DNA of 64,000 nt from Panulirus ornatus (GCF_036320965.1 NC_092240.1:7310001-7374000), one strand, 5' to 3'; shown: positions 10,713 to 21,300, numbered from the stretch's first letter. Notes: a model not told the origin generated them from the sequence alone. Program-made: numbers and translations.

Positions 10713-11215
10713 ACAACCTGTGTGAGCTGCTATGGTCACCCAGGCCATAACCTTTCTGACCACCCTGCTCATAACCCGCTGTGTGGACGGTACAGCAGTG
10801 TGTGAGAGGGGTGTGTGTGTGGGAGGAGTGTGTGTGGGGGGGGACGACCAGGAGCAGACCCCCACACCACCGCTACCTCGGTTTTCACCTTCCCAGGAGG
10901 AGGAGAAGGAGGAGGAGGGAGAACCTTGAGCAGCTGATGGGGGTTAGGGTGGGTTGGTTCTTATGGGGTGCGGGGTGGCTAGCGGTTGGCCCCCGGACCT
11001 CCCAACTCAACAACCCCCTCCTCTCCCCACCAACCAGTGGCAGTCGCTGCTGCTGCTGCAGGAGGAGGAGGAGGAGGAGGAGGTGCTGGAGGAGGTGGTG
11101 GTGAGGTGATAGGTGCCGCTCTCCGGCTGGCTGGCTGGCTGGCGGGGTGAGGGTCAAGGCCCATTGTGAGGTATTTCATTTTCATTTTCGCCGCGAATTT
11201 ATGACGCGCCTTTTA
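10711..11215. other. GC-rich low-complexity stretch
   Basis: Contains GTGGGAG-like repeats (~10805-10845), a GGA-rich run (10895-10920), CTG then GGA triplets (11047-11100) and (CTGG)n (11125-11145). No gene recognised. Confidence 0.6.
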
Positions 11216-11431
11216 CCCCCCCCCCCCCCCCCCACCCTGGGGGGGAGGAGTGGGTGTTGGGTGGCGGTGACGTCACAGCGCAGGTGGAGACGCGGGTAGA
11301 TGACGTGGGGGGGGGGACATAGTGGCCCATGACGAGGTTATCTGCGGTCATGATGTTGTTTGCATCAGAGACGGGATGATGGAGCGAGGACGCACCTCCC
11401 CCGCCCACCTCTCCCTCCGGCTCAATAAATG

Positions 11432-11434
<3 letters not shown>
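11216..11434. other. Poly(C) tract and GC-rich flank with a perfect CRE-like octamer
   Basis: A C run of about 18 (11216-11233), a G run at 11308-11316, and tgacgtca at 11269-11276. No coding sequence recognised. Confidence 0.5.

Positions 11435-11510
<76 letters not shown>
11435..11510. repeat. (GA)n microsatellite
   Basis: About 38 GA units. Confidence 0.97.
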
Positions 11511-11511
<1 letters not shown>

Positions 11512-11559
11512 GAAAACACAATGTAGCCTGGAGAAAGTACACTCTATGATGGCCATGAA

Positions 11560-11735
11560 AGGTCACTGTGGCTCAGAGGTCACGCTTGCAGTGAAAGCTA
11601 GCCATAGCCACGAGGTCACGCCTGCAGTGAAAGCTAGCCATAGCCACGAGGTCGCTTGAAGGCAGTGAAAGCTAGCCATAGCCACGAGGTCACCACAGCA
11701 GTGAAAGGTCACGACTGCTATTCATAAGGTCATGA
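11560..11735. repeat. ~36-bp tandem repeat (gtgaaagctagccatagcc)
   Basis: Four units with gaggtca, a variable middle and gcagtgaaagctagccatag; the first and last are incomplete or diverged. Confidence 0.88.
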
Positions 11736-11883
11736 CGGCAAAGAGGTATACATCATGCGAACCATGGCGAACCAGACCTCCTCATGGGACCATGGGGTGG
11801 TGGCTCGAAGGGAGGGGGGTCTTATGGATGGGAGGGGGACCACGTGTTGACCTGCGTAGCACGTGGCCCCTTAGTGCCGGACG

Positions 11884-11932
<49 letters not shown>

Positions 11933-12084
11933 CTGAACACACACCCCCCCCACCTCCCATGCACCCTACGTGTCCCTGTACTGGCCATGGGGGCCCGCCT
12001 CCCATGCTAATGGTCTGTGCAGAAATTGTGTGCACATGCCACGCACTGCCGCACCAGGCAGGTTGGCCAACTCGTCTGAACCAC
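11736..12084. other. Spacer with (GT)n microsatellite 11888-11932
   Basis: Mixed sequence around 22 GT units. No gene recognised. Confidence 0.6.
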
Positions 12085-12690
12085 TTCTAAAGCTTACCTG
12101 AACAAGCTGCTGTTACGAGCCTAAAGCTTACCTGAACAAGTTGCTGTTAAGAGTCTAAAGCTTACCTGAACAAGCTGCTGTTGAGAGTCTAAAGCTTACT
12201 TGAACAAGCTGCTAAGAGTCTAAAGCTTACCTGAACAAGCTGCTGTTATGAGCCTAAAGCTTACCTGAACAATCTGCTGTCAAGAGTCTAAAGCTTACCT
12301 GAAGAAGCTGCTGTTACAAGCCTAAAGCTTACCTGAACAAGCTGCTGTTACGAGCCTAAAGCTTACCTGAACAAGCTGCTGTTACGAGTCTAAAGCTCAT
12401 GTGTCACCTGTTACGAGTCTAAAGCTTATCTGAGCCAGCTTTTACGAGTCTACAGCTTATCTGAGCCAGCCTTTACGACTCTAAAGCTTATCTGAACCAG
12501 CTCCTACGAGTCTACGGTTTATAAGCCAGCTGTTACGTGTCTAAAGCTTATCTGAGCCAGCCTTTACGACTCTAAAGCTTATCTGAGTCAGCTCCTACGA
12601 GTCTACGGTTCATGAGCCAGCTGTTACGTGTCTAAAGCTTATCTGAGCCAGCTCTTACGAGTCGAAACCATACCTGAGCCAGCTGTCGTA
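12085..12690. repeat. 34-bp and ~31-bp related minisatellites (ctaaagcttacctgaac)
   Basis: About nine units of 34 bp (ctaaagcttacctgaac with aagctgctgttac) up to ~12390, then about nine shorter units (ctaaagcttatctgagccag) to 12690. The two subfamilies share ctaaagctta and form adjacent blocks. Confidence 0.92.
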
Positions 12691-12868
12691 ACCTGACAGA
12701 GGAGTTAGTTCATCACGAACGTCAGTCTTGCCAGCTGGTAAAAGCGGCGACACAGATGGTGAGGCTTTGTGTGGTTCCCACATCCCCGACCCCTTCCAAC
12801 ACCCACACTCACTCACCCCACCACCTCAACGACACGGTCAAAGCCCTCCTCAATGATCCGCTCTCACC
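12691..12868. other. Spacer, nothing recognised
   Basis: Short C-rich sequence between two minisatellites. Confidence 0.4.
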
Positions 12869-13345
12869 CACCTCAATATGACACACTCAGCCCCTTCAAC
12901 AAGCCGCGCTGAACTCCCCTCGCTGAATCGCGCTTAGCCACTTCTATAAGACTCGCTTAGCCCCCTTCAATAAGCCGCGCTGAACTCCCCTCACTGAATC
13001 GCGCTTAGCCACTTCTATATGACACACTCAGCCCCTTCAACAAGCCGCGCTGAACTCCCCTCACTGAATCGCGCTGAGCCACCTCTATAAGACTCGCTTA
13101 GCCCCCTTCAATAAGCCGCGCTGAACTCCCCTCACTGAATCGCGCTTAGCCACTTCTATAAGACTCGCTTAGCCCCCTTCAATAAGCCGCACTTAGCCCC
13201 CCCCCCCCACCCCGCGCCCACACCTCAATAGACCGCAATCGGCCACCTCAATCAGACGCACTTAGTCCCCTTAAACAAATACGCGCCCTCACCTCGAAGG
13301 AACCAGATCCAACCCCCCCTTCAATACACTGCACCCACCCCATCA
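12869..13345. repeat. 70-71-bp minisatellite (aagccgcgctgaactcccct)
   Basis: About five units of 70-71 bp. Each unit itself contains two related halves, gaatcgcgcttagccac and gactcgcttagccccc, so it appears to be a dimer of an older ~35-bp unit. It decays after ~13215. Confidence 0.88.
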
Positions 13346-13470
13346 ACAAAACACAATAAGCAGACACTCCCCTCCCCCACACTACCACCAGCCCCCCCTC
13401 CCCCATCAAACCACACCCAGTCCTGTGCAGAAAGCACAACTGAATTACATAACACTGGCGACACCGCCAC

Positions 13471-13554
13471 ACACACACACACACACACACGCTGCTGCCA
13501 CGTCATACCTCCAATACACCTGGCGGGAAATGCACGAAACACGTGAATCCAGCA

Positions 13555-13590
<36 letters not shown>

Positions 13591-13614
13591 AATAAAAGTC
13601 AAATTATAAGGCTG

Positions 13615-13679
<65 letters not shown>

Positions 13680-13806
13680 GGGGAAGGGGGTGGGGAAGGA
13701 ACTGTGGGATGGGGGGGGGGAGAGGAGGGGGGAACAAGGGGAAACCCGTTACTATTTATACCTCCAACTTGTGGTGCGCTATTTTGGCTGAGCTCAGGGG
13801 AGGCCA

Positions 13807-13842
<36 letters not shown>
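13471..13842. repeat. Cluster of dinucleotide microsatellites
   Basis: (AC)n 13471-13491, (GT)n 13557-13590, (GA)n 13617-13677 and (AC)n 13810-13842, separated by 35-130 bp of unremarkable sequence. Confidence 0.95.
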
Positions 13843-13844
<2 letters not shown>

Positions 13845-14105
13845 ACTCTACATGACTGTGCTGGTTACTCTCCGACTGCTGGAGAGTCACTGCCCGTTAG
13901 GCCAGGGTAGAGTCGCTACCTCCTTGTGGGGGGAGGGGGGGGGGGGTCTTAGCGGCCTTCAGGTGGTTCCTCCGGCAGCCAGGTGCTCTGGGGAGGTGGG
14001 CGGGCCATAACGTCGCCTGGGAGCTGAAGAGTATAGCACTATGCACCCCCTAAACCTCCGTACCTCAAACTCCTCCCATATCTTTCGTAAAAAAAAAAAA
14101 AAAAC
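13843..14105. other. GC-rich spacer ending in a poly(A) run
   Basis: A G run at ~13927-13947 and 15 A at ~14090-14104. No gene recognised. Confidence 0.45.
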
Positions 14106-14490
14106 GTGAGTTATGCATAATTCATCTAATAGGAACCGATAACATATATAAAATTCATCTTATAGGAACCGATAACATATATAATTCATCTTATAGGAAC
14201 CGATAACATATATAAAATTCATCTAATAGGAACCGGTAACATATATAATTCATCTAATAGGAACCGATACATATATAATTCATCTAATAGGAACCGATAA
14301 CATATAATTCATCTTATAGGAACCGATAACATATAATTCATCTAATAGGAACCGATAACATAATTCATCTAATAGGAACCGATAACATATAATTCATCTA
14401 ATGGGAACCGATACATATATAATTCATCTTATAGGAACCGATAACATATATAAAATTCATCTTATAGGAACCGATATAACATATAATTCA
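14106..14490. repeat. ~30-bp AT-rich minisatellite (cataggaaccgataacatat)
   Basis: About thirteen units with core ataggaaccgataacata and attcatct, varying by the number of TA dinucleotides and by ctaat versus cttat. Confidence 0.93.
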
Positions 14491-14781
14491 TGCAATATAA
14501 TTCTCTCTATCATCAGCTGGTGGAGAAGGAGGTGGATGAAAGGGCCGGCCCATTCTATCACCTCAGATCCTCGAGATAAACATTTGATATTAATGGTCTA
14601 CATCTTGGCCCCAGTGGCCATTATTTTCCTAAACCCTCCTCACAACGTTCAAGCAAGACGTGGTAAAGAGCCTACCTCTAACAGAGGCGTTCAACATAGG
14701 CTTTGTAGAGAGATAAGACTATAGCTAACAGAGACGCACTTCCCACCCACGGCCAGACACGCTCACGACACACAGCACTCA

Positions 14782-14783
<2 letters not shown>
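14491..14783. other. Single-copy spacer, no gene recognised
   Basis: Mixed composition. A short plus-strand frame from the array runs through it without recognisable content. Confidence 0.4.
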
Positions 14784-14821
<38 letters not shown>

Positions 14822-14921
14822 GAGCTAAGTGTGTGACTGAGGACGTTCACAGATTTAGCAGAACGTGGGCGATGGAACGGCGGAGAAGAGAGAAGAACAA
14901 CCCTCCCCCTCCCTCCCCCCT

Positions 14922-14956
<35 letters not shown>

Positions 14957-15123
14957 CCCCTATGGGCGGCCTCGACCCGGTCCAAACCTCTGCATGTCAT
15001 GGCGCTATACACAAAAGAGACGCCACAGTGAGCACAGCTCCTTATGTGTGTCAAGATGTACCGCGTATTGTGCCTAAGCGTTCAGCGAACCCTGCGCTTC
15101 ATGGAGAGGAGCGAAAGACCTTG

Positions 15124-15157
<34 letters not shown>
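14784..15157. repeat. Cluster of AC/GT microsatellites
   Basis: (AC)n 14784-14819, (GT)n 14927-14954 and (GT)n 15126-15157 with ~100-170 bp spacers in which I recognise no gene. Confidence 0.93.
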
Positions 15158-15158
<1 letters not shown>

Positions 15159-15314
15159 GAGGAGAGAGAGAGACAGGGGATTTAATTCAGCTGCGTATGA
15201 GGCAGGACTCGTACGCAAAGAGGAGAGAACATGTGGAGGGGAAGGAGGAGAAAGCATATATTTATATATAACAGGAGCAAACATGCGACTACAGCGCAAT
15301 ACACAAGACCCGTT

Positions 15315-15317
<3 letters not shown>

Positions 15318-15397
<80 letters not shown>
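15318..15397. repeat. (GA)n microsatellite
   Basis: About 40 GA units, abutting the dispersed repeat copy at 15398. Confidence 0.97.
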
Positions 15398-15401
<4 letters not shown>

Positions 15402-15592
15402 TTACAAAACACAGAGAAAAAAGAATGGTAAACGTCCCAACCCGAGGGTTTAAGTAAAGCAACAAACAGTATGAGAAAAACTGCCTTTACACCACCGAAG
15501 TTCATGTAAACAAGGCAATGTCTTGCTGTAATCGTCCTAAGCGCGGGAAAATACATAGTCCACATCGAGATAATAATCAAACGCAATCCCTA
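15398..15592. repeat. Unnamed dispersed repeat, copy 1
   Basis: About 195 bp matching 16797-17042 over its length: ttgtttacaaaac, taaagcaacaaacagta, gtaaacaa.gcaatg, cctaagcgcgggaaaa and ccacatcga occur in the same order with matching spacing. This copy lacks the (TA)n insert of copy 2. It carries ttgtttac (15398-15405) and its inverse gtaaacaa (15506-15513). No coding capacity and no tRNA-like promoter that I can see. Orientation is arbitrary. Confidence 0.85.
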
Positions 15593-15707
15593 CACACCAC
15601 TGGACACATATGTGTCACAGGATAACAATCTATTGTGTAGTAATGGCTGGGCAAAGCGTTGTATAGGTAGAAGAGGAGATGACCAGTTGCACCACAATAA
15701 TACACGG

Positions 15708-15912
15708 AAACTGACCAATCACAGCGAAGCATACAAACGGGCATGGACCAATCTCAGCGAAGCAAACAAACGGGCAAGGACCAATCACAGTGAAACACAC
15801 AAAGGGGCACGGACCACCAATCATAGCTTAGCTTACATAAGGAGAACCGACCAACCACAGTGTACGTGAGCAACCGACCAATCACAACGTACGTAAGAGA
15901 ACCGAACAATAA
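15708..15912. repeat. 33-bp minisatellite (accaatcacagcgaagc)
   Basis: About six units beginning accaatcacag, the later ones shortened. Each unit contains ccaat. Confidence 0.9.
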
Positions 15913-16194
15913 ACAATATTACGTCTTTACATTAACTTACACATTTCCTACTGTCGCATCCTGGTCTTTGGCGCGACGCCAACGTAACTATTGCGTGTTT
16001 GTTACATAGTTTACAGTGCAGTACTTGATCTGTACTCACTGTAACCCTTTTCCAAGACAAAGAAGACGACGCTTTGCGTTCGCTTATGCCAATAGCAGAA
16101 GAAGGAGAAGGAATTCCAACTCTGCAATAGCACGAAGGCATGACCTTTGACCTGACCATTAAGGGGTGAGGCCAATGTCCGGGTCAAAATATCC
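15913..16194. other. Single-copy spacer with a perfect DR1 hormone-receptor-like site
   Basis: No gene recognised. tgaccttTgacct-type sequence at 16141-16153 is two TGACCT half-sites separated by one base. Confidence 0.5.
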
Positions 16195-16440
16195 ACGAGT
16201 CGTACCGTCGTGCTCAAGGCCCGTCCTGCAGTGCTGAATATTCAGTCGTACCGTCACCCCTCTGGCGTCGTACCGTCACCCCTCTGGCGTCGTTCCGTCA
16301 CCCCTCTGGCGTCGTTCCGTCGTTCTCAATGGTCGTCTTGTCATTCTCAAGGACCGTACCGTCGTGCTCAAGGACCGTACCGTCGTGCTCAAGGACCGTA
16401 CCGTCGTGCTCAAGGGCCGTACCGTTGAGCTCAAGATATC
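16195..16440. repeat. Minisatellite of the accgtcgtgctcaag core family
   Basis: Two blocks: four 19-bp units of gtcgtaccgtcacccctctg type (16255-16325) and four ~20-bp units of aaggaccgtaccgtcgtgct type (16350-16430), flanked by single degenerate core copies. Confidence 0.9.
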
Positions 16441-16522
16441 CACCGGAACGTAACAAAACATCTGCCCCGAGTTATGACTCAACCGTGTGTTCTACAGCAG
16501 TGGTCATAGAGACATAACCACA

Positions 16523-16525
<3 letters not shown>

Positions 16526-16570
<45 letters not shown>
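16526..16570. repeat. (GT)n microsatellite
   Basis: About 22 GT units. Confidence 0.96.
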
Positions 16571-16571
<1 letters not shown>

Positions 16572-16796
16572 CACTGCCGCGGAGTAACCCACTCCTGTAG
16601 AAGTACCCGGAAGGTGGTGGAGTCTGTCCCTCGCAGGCTGCAGAAGCCAGCGCACCTTGCGAGTCTGCAGGGATAGGCTATGGAGTGAACCCTCCCGCTC
16701 AACTCAAATGTGATCTTACCATAAATGACTAGTGAACTCAGTGGGGGAAAAAAAATAAAATTCTAATGAGATTCTCTTAAATGGCAGGTAGGCGTT
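16571..16796. other. Spacer, nothing recognised
   Basis: Mixed-composition sequence without motif I can name. Confidence 0.4.
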
Positions 16797-16887
16797 GTTG
16801 TTTACAAAACAGAGAGAGAACAAGAAAGGGTTAACGTCTCAACACGAGCGTATATGTAAAGCAACAAACAGTAGAGGGGGAAAATGC

Positions 16888-16950
<63 letters not shown>

Positions 16951-17042
16951 AACGTAAACAAGACAATGTATACCAATAGACATCCTAAGCGCGGGAAAAC
17001 ATAGCCCACATCGAGGTAATCATAACAACAAACACAAGGCGT
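16797..17042. repeat. Unnamed dispersed repeat, copy 2, with (TA)n insert
   Basis: Matches 15398-15592 in order and spacing, but carries about 30 TA units (16889-16948) where copy 1 has ~25 bp of ordinary sequence. The inverse pair ttgtttac (16798-16805) and gtaaacaa (16954-16961) is conserved in both. Confidence 0.85.
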
Positions 17043-17360
17043 CGTCTTCTCCACTACACCTATATAAGACCAGGGCGAGCGAGGATAGCCCGCGCCATAT
17101 TAGGACAGCGTGGGAAACAGGTCCCCTCTCCTACTGCTGGCCATTAACGCTCATAAGGCTCCTAGCTTTCACCTGCCGGCGGCGGGGAGGAGGCAAGCTC
17201 GGCCGCTGCTCCCTCACTACTTGATCCTGTTCTCGATCTCTCGGGGGAGGTCAGTGACGCAGGTGGGCGGAGGGGAGAAAGCTGCCCGCCGAGCATTGGG
17301 ACCACGCCTCGCTAGGCGACACCCGACTCCCTCACCCTTCTCTCTTAGCAGTTCTTAATC
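17043..17360 (+). promoter_or_regulatory. Possible TATA-type promoter and GC-rich region
   Basis: tatataag at 17061-17068 is a good TATA-box match and is followed by ~280 bp of locally GC-rich sequence with an open frame of 82 codons (17110-17358). The TATA match could be chance in an AT-rich neighbourhood and the frame shows no known motif. I offer this only as a candidate. Confidence 0.2.
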
Positions 17361-18576
17361 ATGTCCAAATGTTCTCTATTATCTTGACAGTCTGGTTTGA
17401 TGTGGTCTTAAAACCAGTGTAAGTTGCTCTCTTTACAACCTGTTTTTAGATGGTCTCCCAAAATATATATTCCAGGACAGGAAAAAAGGTGAAAATATAT
17501 CAGAAAGTTAATTTTTTGTGCGGGGTACGTCTTCCCTGCACATGCATCGTGAGCGGTGAATTCAGTTCGGGGCTCATGAGCTTTTCCAAAAAAATGTCCA
17601 CAGAAAACTCTACGGATAATATACCAGATACTTAAATACGCTGACCTATCTTATCTTTCTTTAATCTTCTTTTTCTTCCATTTCACTCATTACTTACTCC
17701 TTCTCAACTCATCTATATCAATAACTTGAAAGATATTGAGATGTGGTCGTCCCACCAAAAATCTAGTCATAACGAAACAGAGCTGAACAAAATTATTCTT
17801 TTATGAGAAATATCTATTTACCAGCTCCAGAGTCTTAGTCAATCACATGATCAAAGTCATCCGGGGAAAAAATTTGATCCAGATAACGTAATGATAAACA
17901 TTTAATAATAACTTGCTCTGTCTCCGGCATGACGCTATCATATCATTATTGTTTTAAAACTCCACCAAGAACGAACATGTCTGAGAACGGTATATGTTCA
18001 TTAACGACCTTTATCACAAAACATTACTTGTAAGATATGATATCGTAAGACTTCAATTAACACACACGCGCACACACACACATAAAACAGATAATGTTTG
18101 TTTACGGTTCTAACCCACCTCGCCAAGTCTTTTTTTTTTTTCTGCAAATGGACTGGATAGTTTATACTTCAATAAAGAAACTGATTTCTTTGAGGGCTAA
18201 GGCCAATAAACTTTCCGGAGCGATAACTAATTCAATTTACAAGATACCCAGCTCCTCATATCGGCTTGCCGACAAGAACGCTTTGCTGTAAACAAATGAG
18301 AAACTTGTATTTCCTTCGATCAAATAAAGCCGCGGATTTTTGGGGAAGAAAACGCCAAGAAACGTCATAAATCAATGATTAACTTAATTAAAAAGTAAAG
18401 ATATCCAAGTGTGACGTCAAGATAATGCTATCGACTTTTCCCCAGACTTAGCAGCAACAGCAGCAGAGAGGAGGAGGAGGGTGGAGCATTCGGAACGTTC
18501 CAGAAACATTCCGTTGCTCCCAGAGACCGAGTGACGCCCCAACACTGGCTGAATGGGGGAATAGGGTGTTTTTCTT

Positions 18577-18579
<3 letters not shown>
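17361..18579. other. AT-rich single-copy stretch, no gene recognised
   Basis: About 1.2 kb of non-repetitive AT-rich DNA. Longest frames are ~60 codons and unrecognised. A perfect tgacgtca octamer lies at 18412-18419. Confidence 0.5.

Positions 18580-18644
<65 letters not shown>
18580..18644. repeat. (TA)n microsatellite
   Basis: About 32 TA units; no LINE end detectable next to it. Confidence 0.97.
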
Positions 18645-18646
<2 letters not shown>

Positions 18647-19086
18647 TAGGAAATTTTGATTAAAGCAGGATAATGAGAGGAAATAGTGAACAGAGTGAAA
18701 CAGGAAACAGGAACTTTGAGGGATTGAATTCCATTTATCCCTATATGCAGGACAGTGAGGTCCTTGAGCACGGCTACACAACCACTAGGTATACTGGCCT
18801 ATCCATTGAACTGCCCCCTTGTTTGGGGTTACGTCAAAAGCCGCCAGTACATCACACACCTAAGGATCGAACAGCCGTATTCACTGGTCTTGTTCTAGGG
18901 TCTCAGCCGTACCGTCGTACTCAAAAGGTCGTGCGTGGTGCTGCCCTGGGAGTGGAGGAAGGGTAAAGAACCAACTGTGGGAGAAAGTACGAGCCCTGTA
19001 TCTCTCCACCCACGTTATGGAGGCAAACGAGGCCACTAGCTTTTATATTCACCTAACACCCACACAGATATATATGTATGTATGTA

Positions 19087-19088
<2 letters not shown>
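18645..19088. other. Single-copy stretch, no gene recognised
   Basis: Contains one isolated copy of the window-wide core (gccgtaccgtcgtactcaaa, about 18906-18925). No coding signal recognised. Confidence 0.5.

Positions 19089-19152
<64 letters not shown>
19089..19152. repeat. (TA)n tail of a minus-strand LINE fragment
   Basis: About 32 TA units. It lies at the 3' end of the minus-strand RTE fragment that follows, as expected for its tail. Confidence 0.9.
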
Positions 19153-19159
<7 letters not shown>

Positions 19160-19224
19160 CTTTGTTGCTGTCTCCCGCGTTAGCGAGGTAGCGCAGAGAA
19201 ACAAACAAAACAATGGCCCAACCA

Positions 19225-19228
<4 letters not shown>
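19153..19228 (-). mobile_element. 3'-end fragment of the RTE-like LINE
   Basis: The reverse complement matches the last ~75 bp of the LINE at 40626-40700: gggccat, gtttc, cgctacctcgc, cgcgggagacagc. It is a severely 5'-truncated insertion with no coding part. The 3' hairpin ccgcgttagcgagg is intact. (TA)n lies on both sides. Confidence 0.88.

Positions 19229-19291
<63 letters not shown>
19229..19291. repeat. (TA)n between two minus-strand insertions
   Basis: About 31 TA units, serving as the tail of the mini-element at 19292-19528. Confidence 0.92.
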
Positions 19292-19294
<3 letters not shown>

Positions 19295-19528
19295 TTTCTT
19301 TTAAACTATTCGCCATTTCCCGCGTTAGCGAGGTAGCGTTAGGAACAGAGGACTGGGCCTTTTTTGGAATATCCTCACCTAGCCCCATCTGTTCCTTCTT
19401 GTGGAAAAAAGAAAAAAAAATAACGAGAGGGGAGGATTTCCAGCTCCCCGCTCCCTCCCCTTTTAGTCGCCTTCTACGACACGCAGGGAATACGTGGGAA
19501 GTATTCTTAATCCCCTATCCCCAGGGAT
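19292..19528 (-). mobile_element. Non-autonomous mini-RTE, complete copy
   Basis: On the minus strand this ~237-bp element starts ccctggggatagggg, the same start as the full LINE at 37400. It continues through gtcgtagaaggcgact and ggaaatcctcccctc, which match the LINE 5'UTR, and through a region aligning with the LINE start codon and first ~20 codons. It then jumps to cgctacctcgc and cgcggg, the LINE 3' end. The whole endonuclease and reverse transcriptase are missing. It has no Pol III promoter that I can see, so it is better described as an internally deleted LINE than as a tRNA SINE. It lies head-to-head with the truncated LINE at 19541. Confidence 0.85.
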
Positions 19529-19540
19529 AATATATATATA

Positions 19541-20824
19541 AGTTTGTTGAGTATTCCTGGTAAATTATATGGGAGGGTATTGATTGAGAGGGTGAAGGCA
19601 TGTACAGAGCATCAGATTGGGGAAGAGTAGTGTGGTTTCAGAAGTGGTAGAGGATGTGTGGATCAGGTGTTTGCTTTGAAGAATGTATGTGAGAAATACT
19701 TAGAAAAGCAAATGAATTTGTATGTAGCATTTATGGATCTGGAGAAGGCATATGATAGAGTTGATAGAGATGCTCTGTGGAAGGTATTAAGAATATATGG
19801 TGTGGGAGGCAAGTTGTCAGAAGCAGTGAAAAGTTTTTATCGAGGATGTAAGGCACGTGTACGTGTAGGAAGAGAGGAAAGTGATTGGTTCTCAGTGAAT
19901 GTAGGTTTGCGGCAGGGGTGTGTGATGTCCCCATGGTTGTTTAATTTGTTTATGGATGGGGTTGTTAGGGAGGTGAATGCAAGAGTTTTGGAAAGAGGGG
20001 CAAGTATGAAGTCTGTTGTGGATGAGAGAGCTTGGGAAGTGAGTCAGTTGTTGTTCGCTGATGATACAGCGCTGGTGGCTGATTCATGTGAGAAACTGCA
20101 GAAGCTGGTGACTGAGTTTGGTAAAGTGTGTGAAAGAAGAAAGTTAAGAGTAAATGTGAATAAGAGCAAGGTTATTAGGTACAGTTGGGTTGAGGGTCAA
20201 GTCAATTGGGAGGTGAGTTTGAATGGAGAAAAAATGGAGGAAGTGAAGTGTTTTAGATATCTGGGAGTGGATCTGGCAGCGGATGGAACCATGGAAGCGG
20301 AAGTGGATCATAGGGTGGGGGAGGGGGCGAAAATTCTGGGAGCCTTGAAGAATGTGTGGAAGTCGAGAACATTATCTCGGAAAGCAAAAATGGGTATGTT
20401 TGAAGGAATAGTGGTTCCAACAATGTTGTATGGTTGCGAGGCGTGGGCTATGGATAGAGTTGTGTGCAGGAGGATGGATGTGCTGGAAATGAGATGTTTG
20501 AGGACTATGTGTGGTGTGAGGTGGTTTGATCGAGTAAGTAACGTAAGGGTAAGAGAGATGTGTGGAAATAGAAAGAGCGTGGTTGAGAGAGCAGAAGAGG
20601 GTATTTTGAAATGGTTTGGGCACATGGAGAGAATGAGTGAGGAAAGATTGACCAAGAGGATATATGTGTCAGAGGTGGAGGGAACGAGGAGAAGAGGGAG
20701 ACCAAATTGGAGGTGGAAAGATGGAGTGAAAAAGATTTTGTGTGATCGGGGCCTGAACATGCAGGAGGGTGAAAGGAGGGCAAGGAATAGAGTGAATTGG
20801 AGCGATGTGGTATACCGGGGTTGA
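19541..20824 (+). pseudogene. Reverse transcriptase fragment of the RTE-like LINE (no N-terminus)
   Basis: The remnant encodes the C-terminal ~427 codons of the LINE polyprotein. It is interrupted by a TAG at 19628-19630, where the fuller copy has CAG (Gln), so only 19658-20824 is open. RT motifs downstream are intact: FMDLEKAYDRVD (motif A), GLRQGCVMSPWLFN (motif B) and FADD (motif C, codons 20054-20065). The C-terminal part carries KWFGHMERM and RRRGRPNWRWKDGV, words typical of RTE-type LINE C-termini. About 15 residues of ~388 differ from the copy at 39350-40516, so the two are close relatives. There is no endonuclease, so the copy cannot mobilise itself. Confidence 0.92.
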
Positions 20825-21014
20825 CGTGCTGTCAGTGGATTGAATCAAGACATGTGAAGCGTCTGGGGTAAACCATGGAAAGCTGTGTAGGTATGTATAT
20901 TTGCGTGTGTGGACGTATGTATATACATGTGTATGGGGGTGGGTTGCGCCATTTCTTTCGTCTGTTTCCTTGCGCTACCTCGCAAACGCGGGAGACAGCG
21001 ACAAAGCACAAAAA

Positions 21015-21023
<9 letters not shown>
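19541..21023 (+). mobile_element. RTE-like LINE, 5'-truncated copy
   Basis: Co-linear, without gaps in the coding part, with 39233-40700 of the fuller copy. It starts inside the reverse transcriptase at agtttgttgagtattcc. The junction shares tataag with the preceding (TA)n, compatible with microhomology at the truncation point. The coding remnant ends at 20824; a ~185-bp 3'UTR, the 3' hairpin (cctcgcaaacgcggg), and 14 A follow, then (TA)n. Confidence 0.93.

Positions 21024-21093
<70 letters not shown>
21024..21093. repeat. (TA)n tail of the truncated LINE
   Basis: About 35 TA units after the A run. A second insertion (21094) sits at its far end. Confidence 0.95.
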
Positions 21094-21094
<1 letters not shown>

Positions 21095-21300
21095 TTTCCA
21101 CGTATTCCCTGCGTGTCGTAGAAGGCGACTAAAAGGGAAGGGAGCGGGGTGCTGGAAATCCTCCCCTCTCGTTTTTTTAATTTTAATTTTCCAAAAGATG
21201 GAACAGAGAAGAGGGCCACGTGAGGATATTCCCTCACAGGCCCAGTCCTCTGTTCTTAACGCTACCTCGCTATCGCGGGAAACGGCGAATAGTATGAAAA

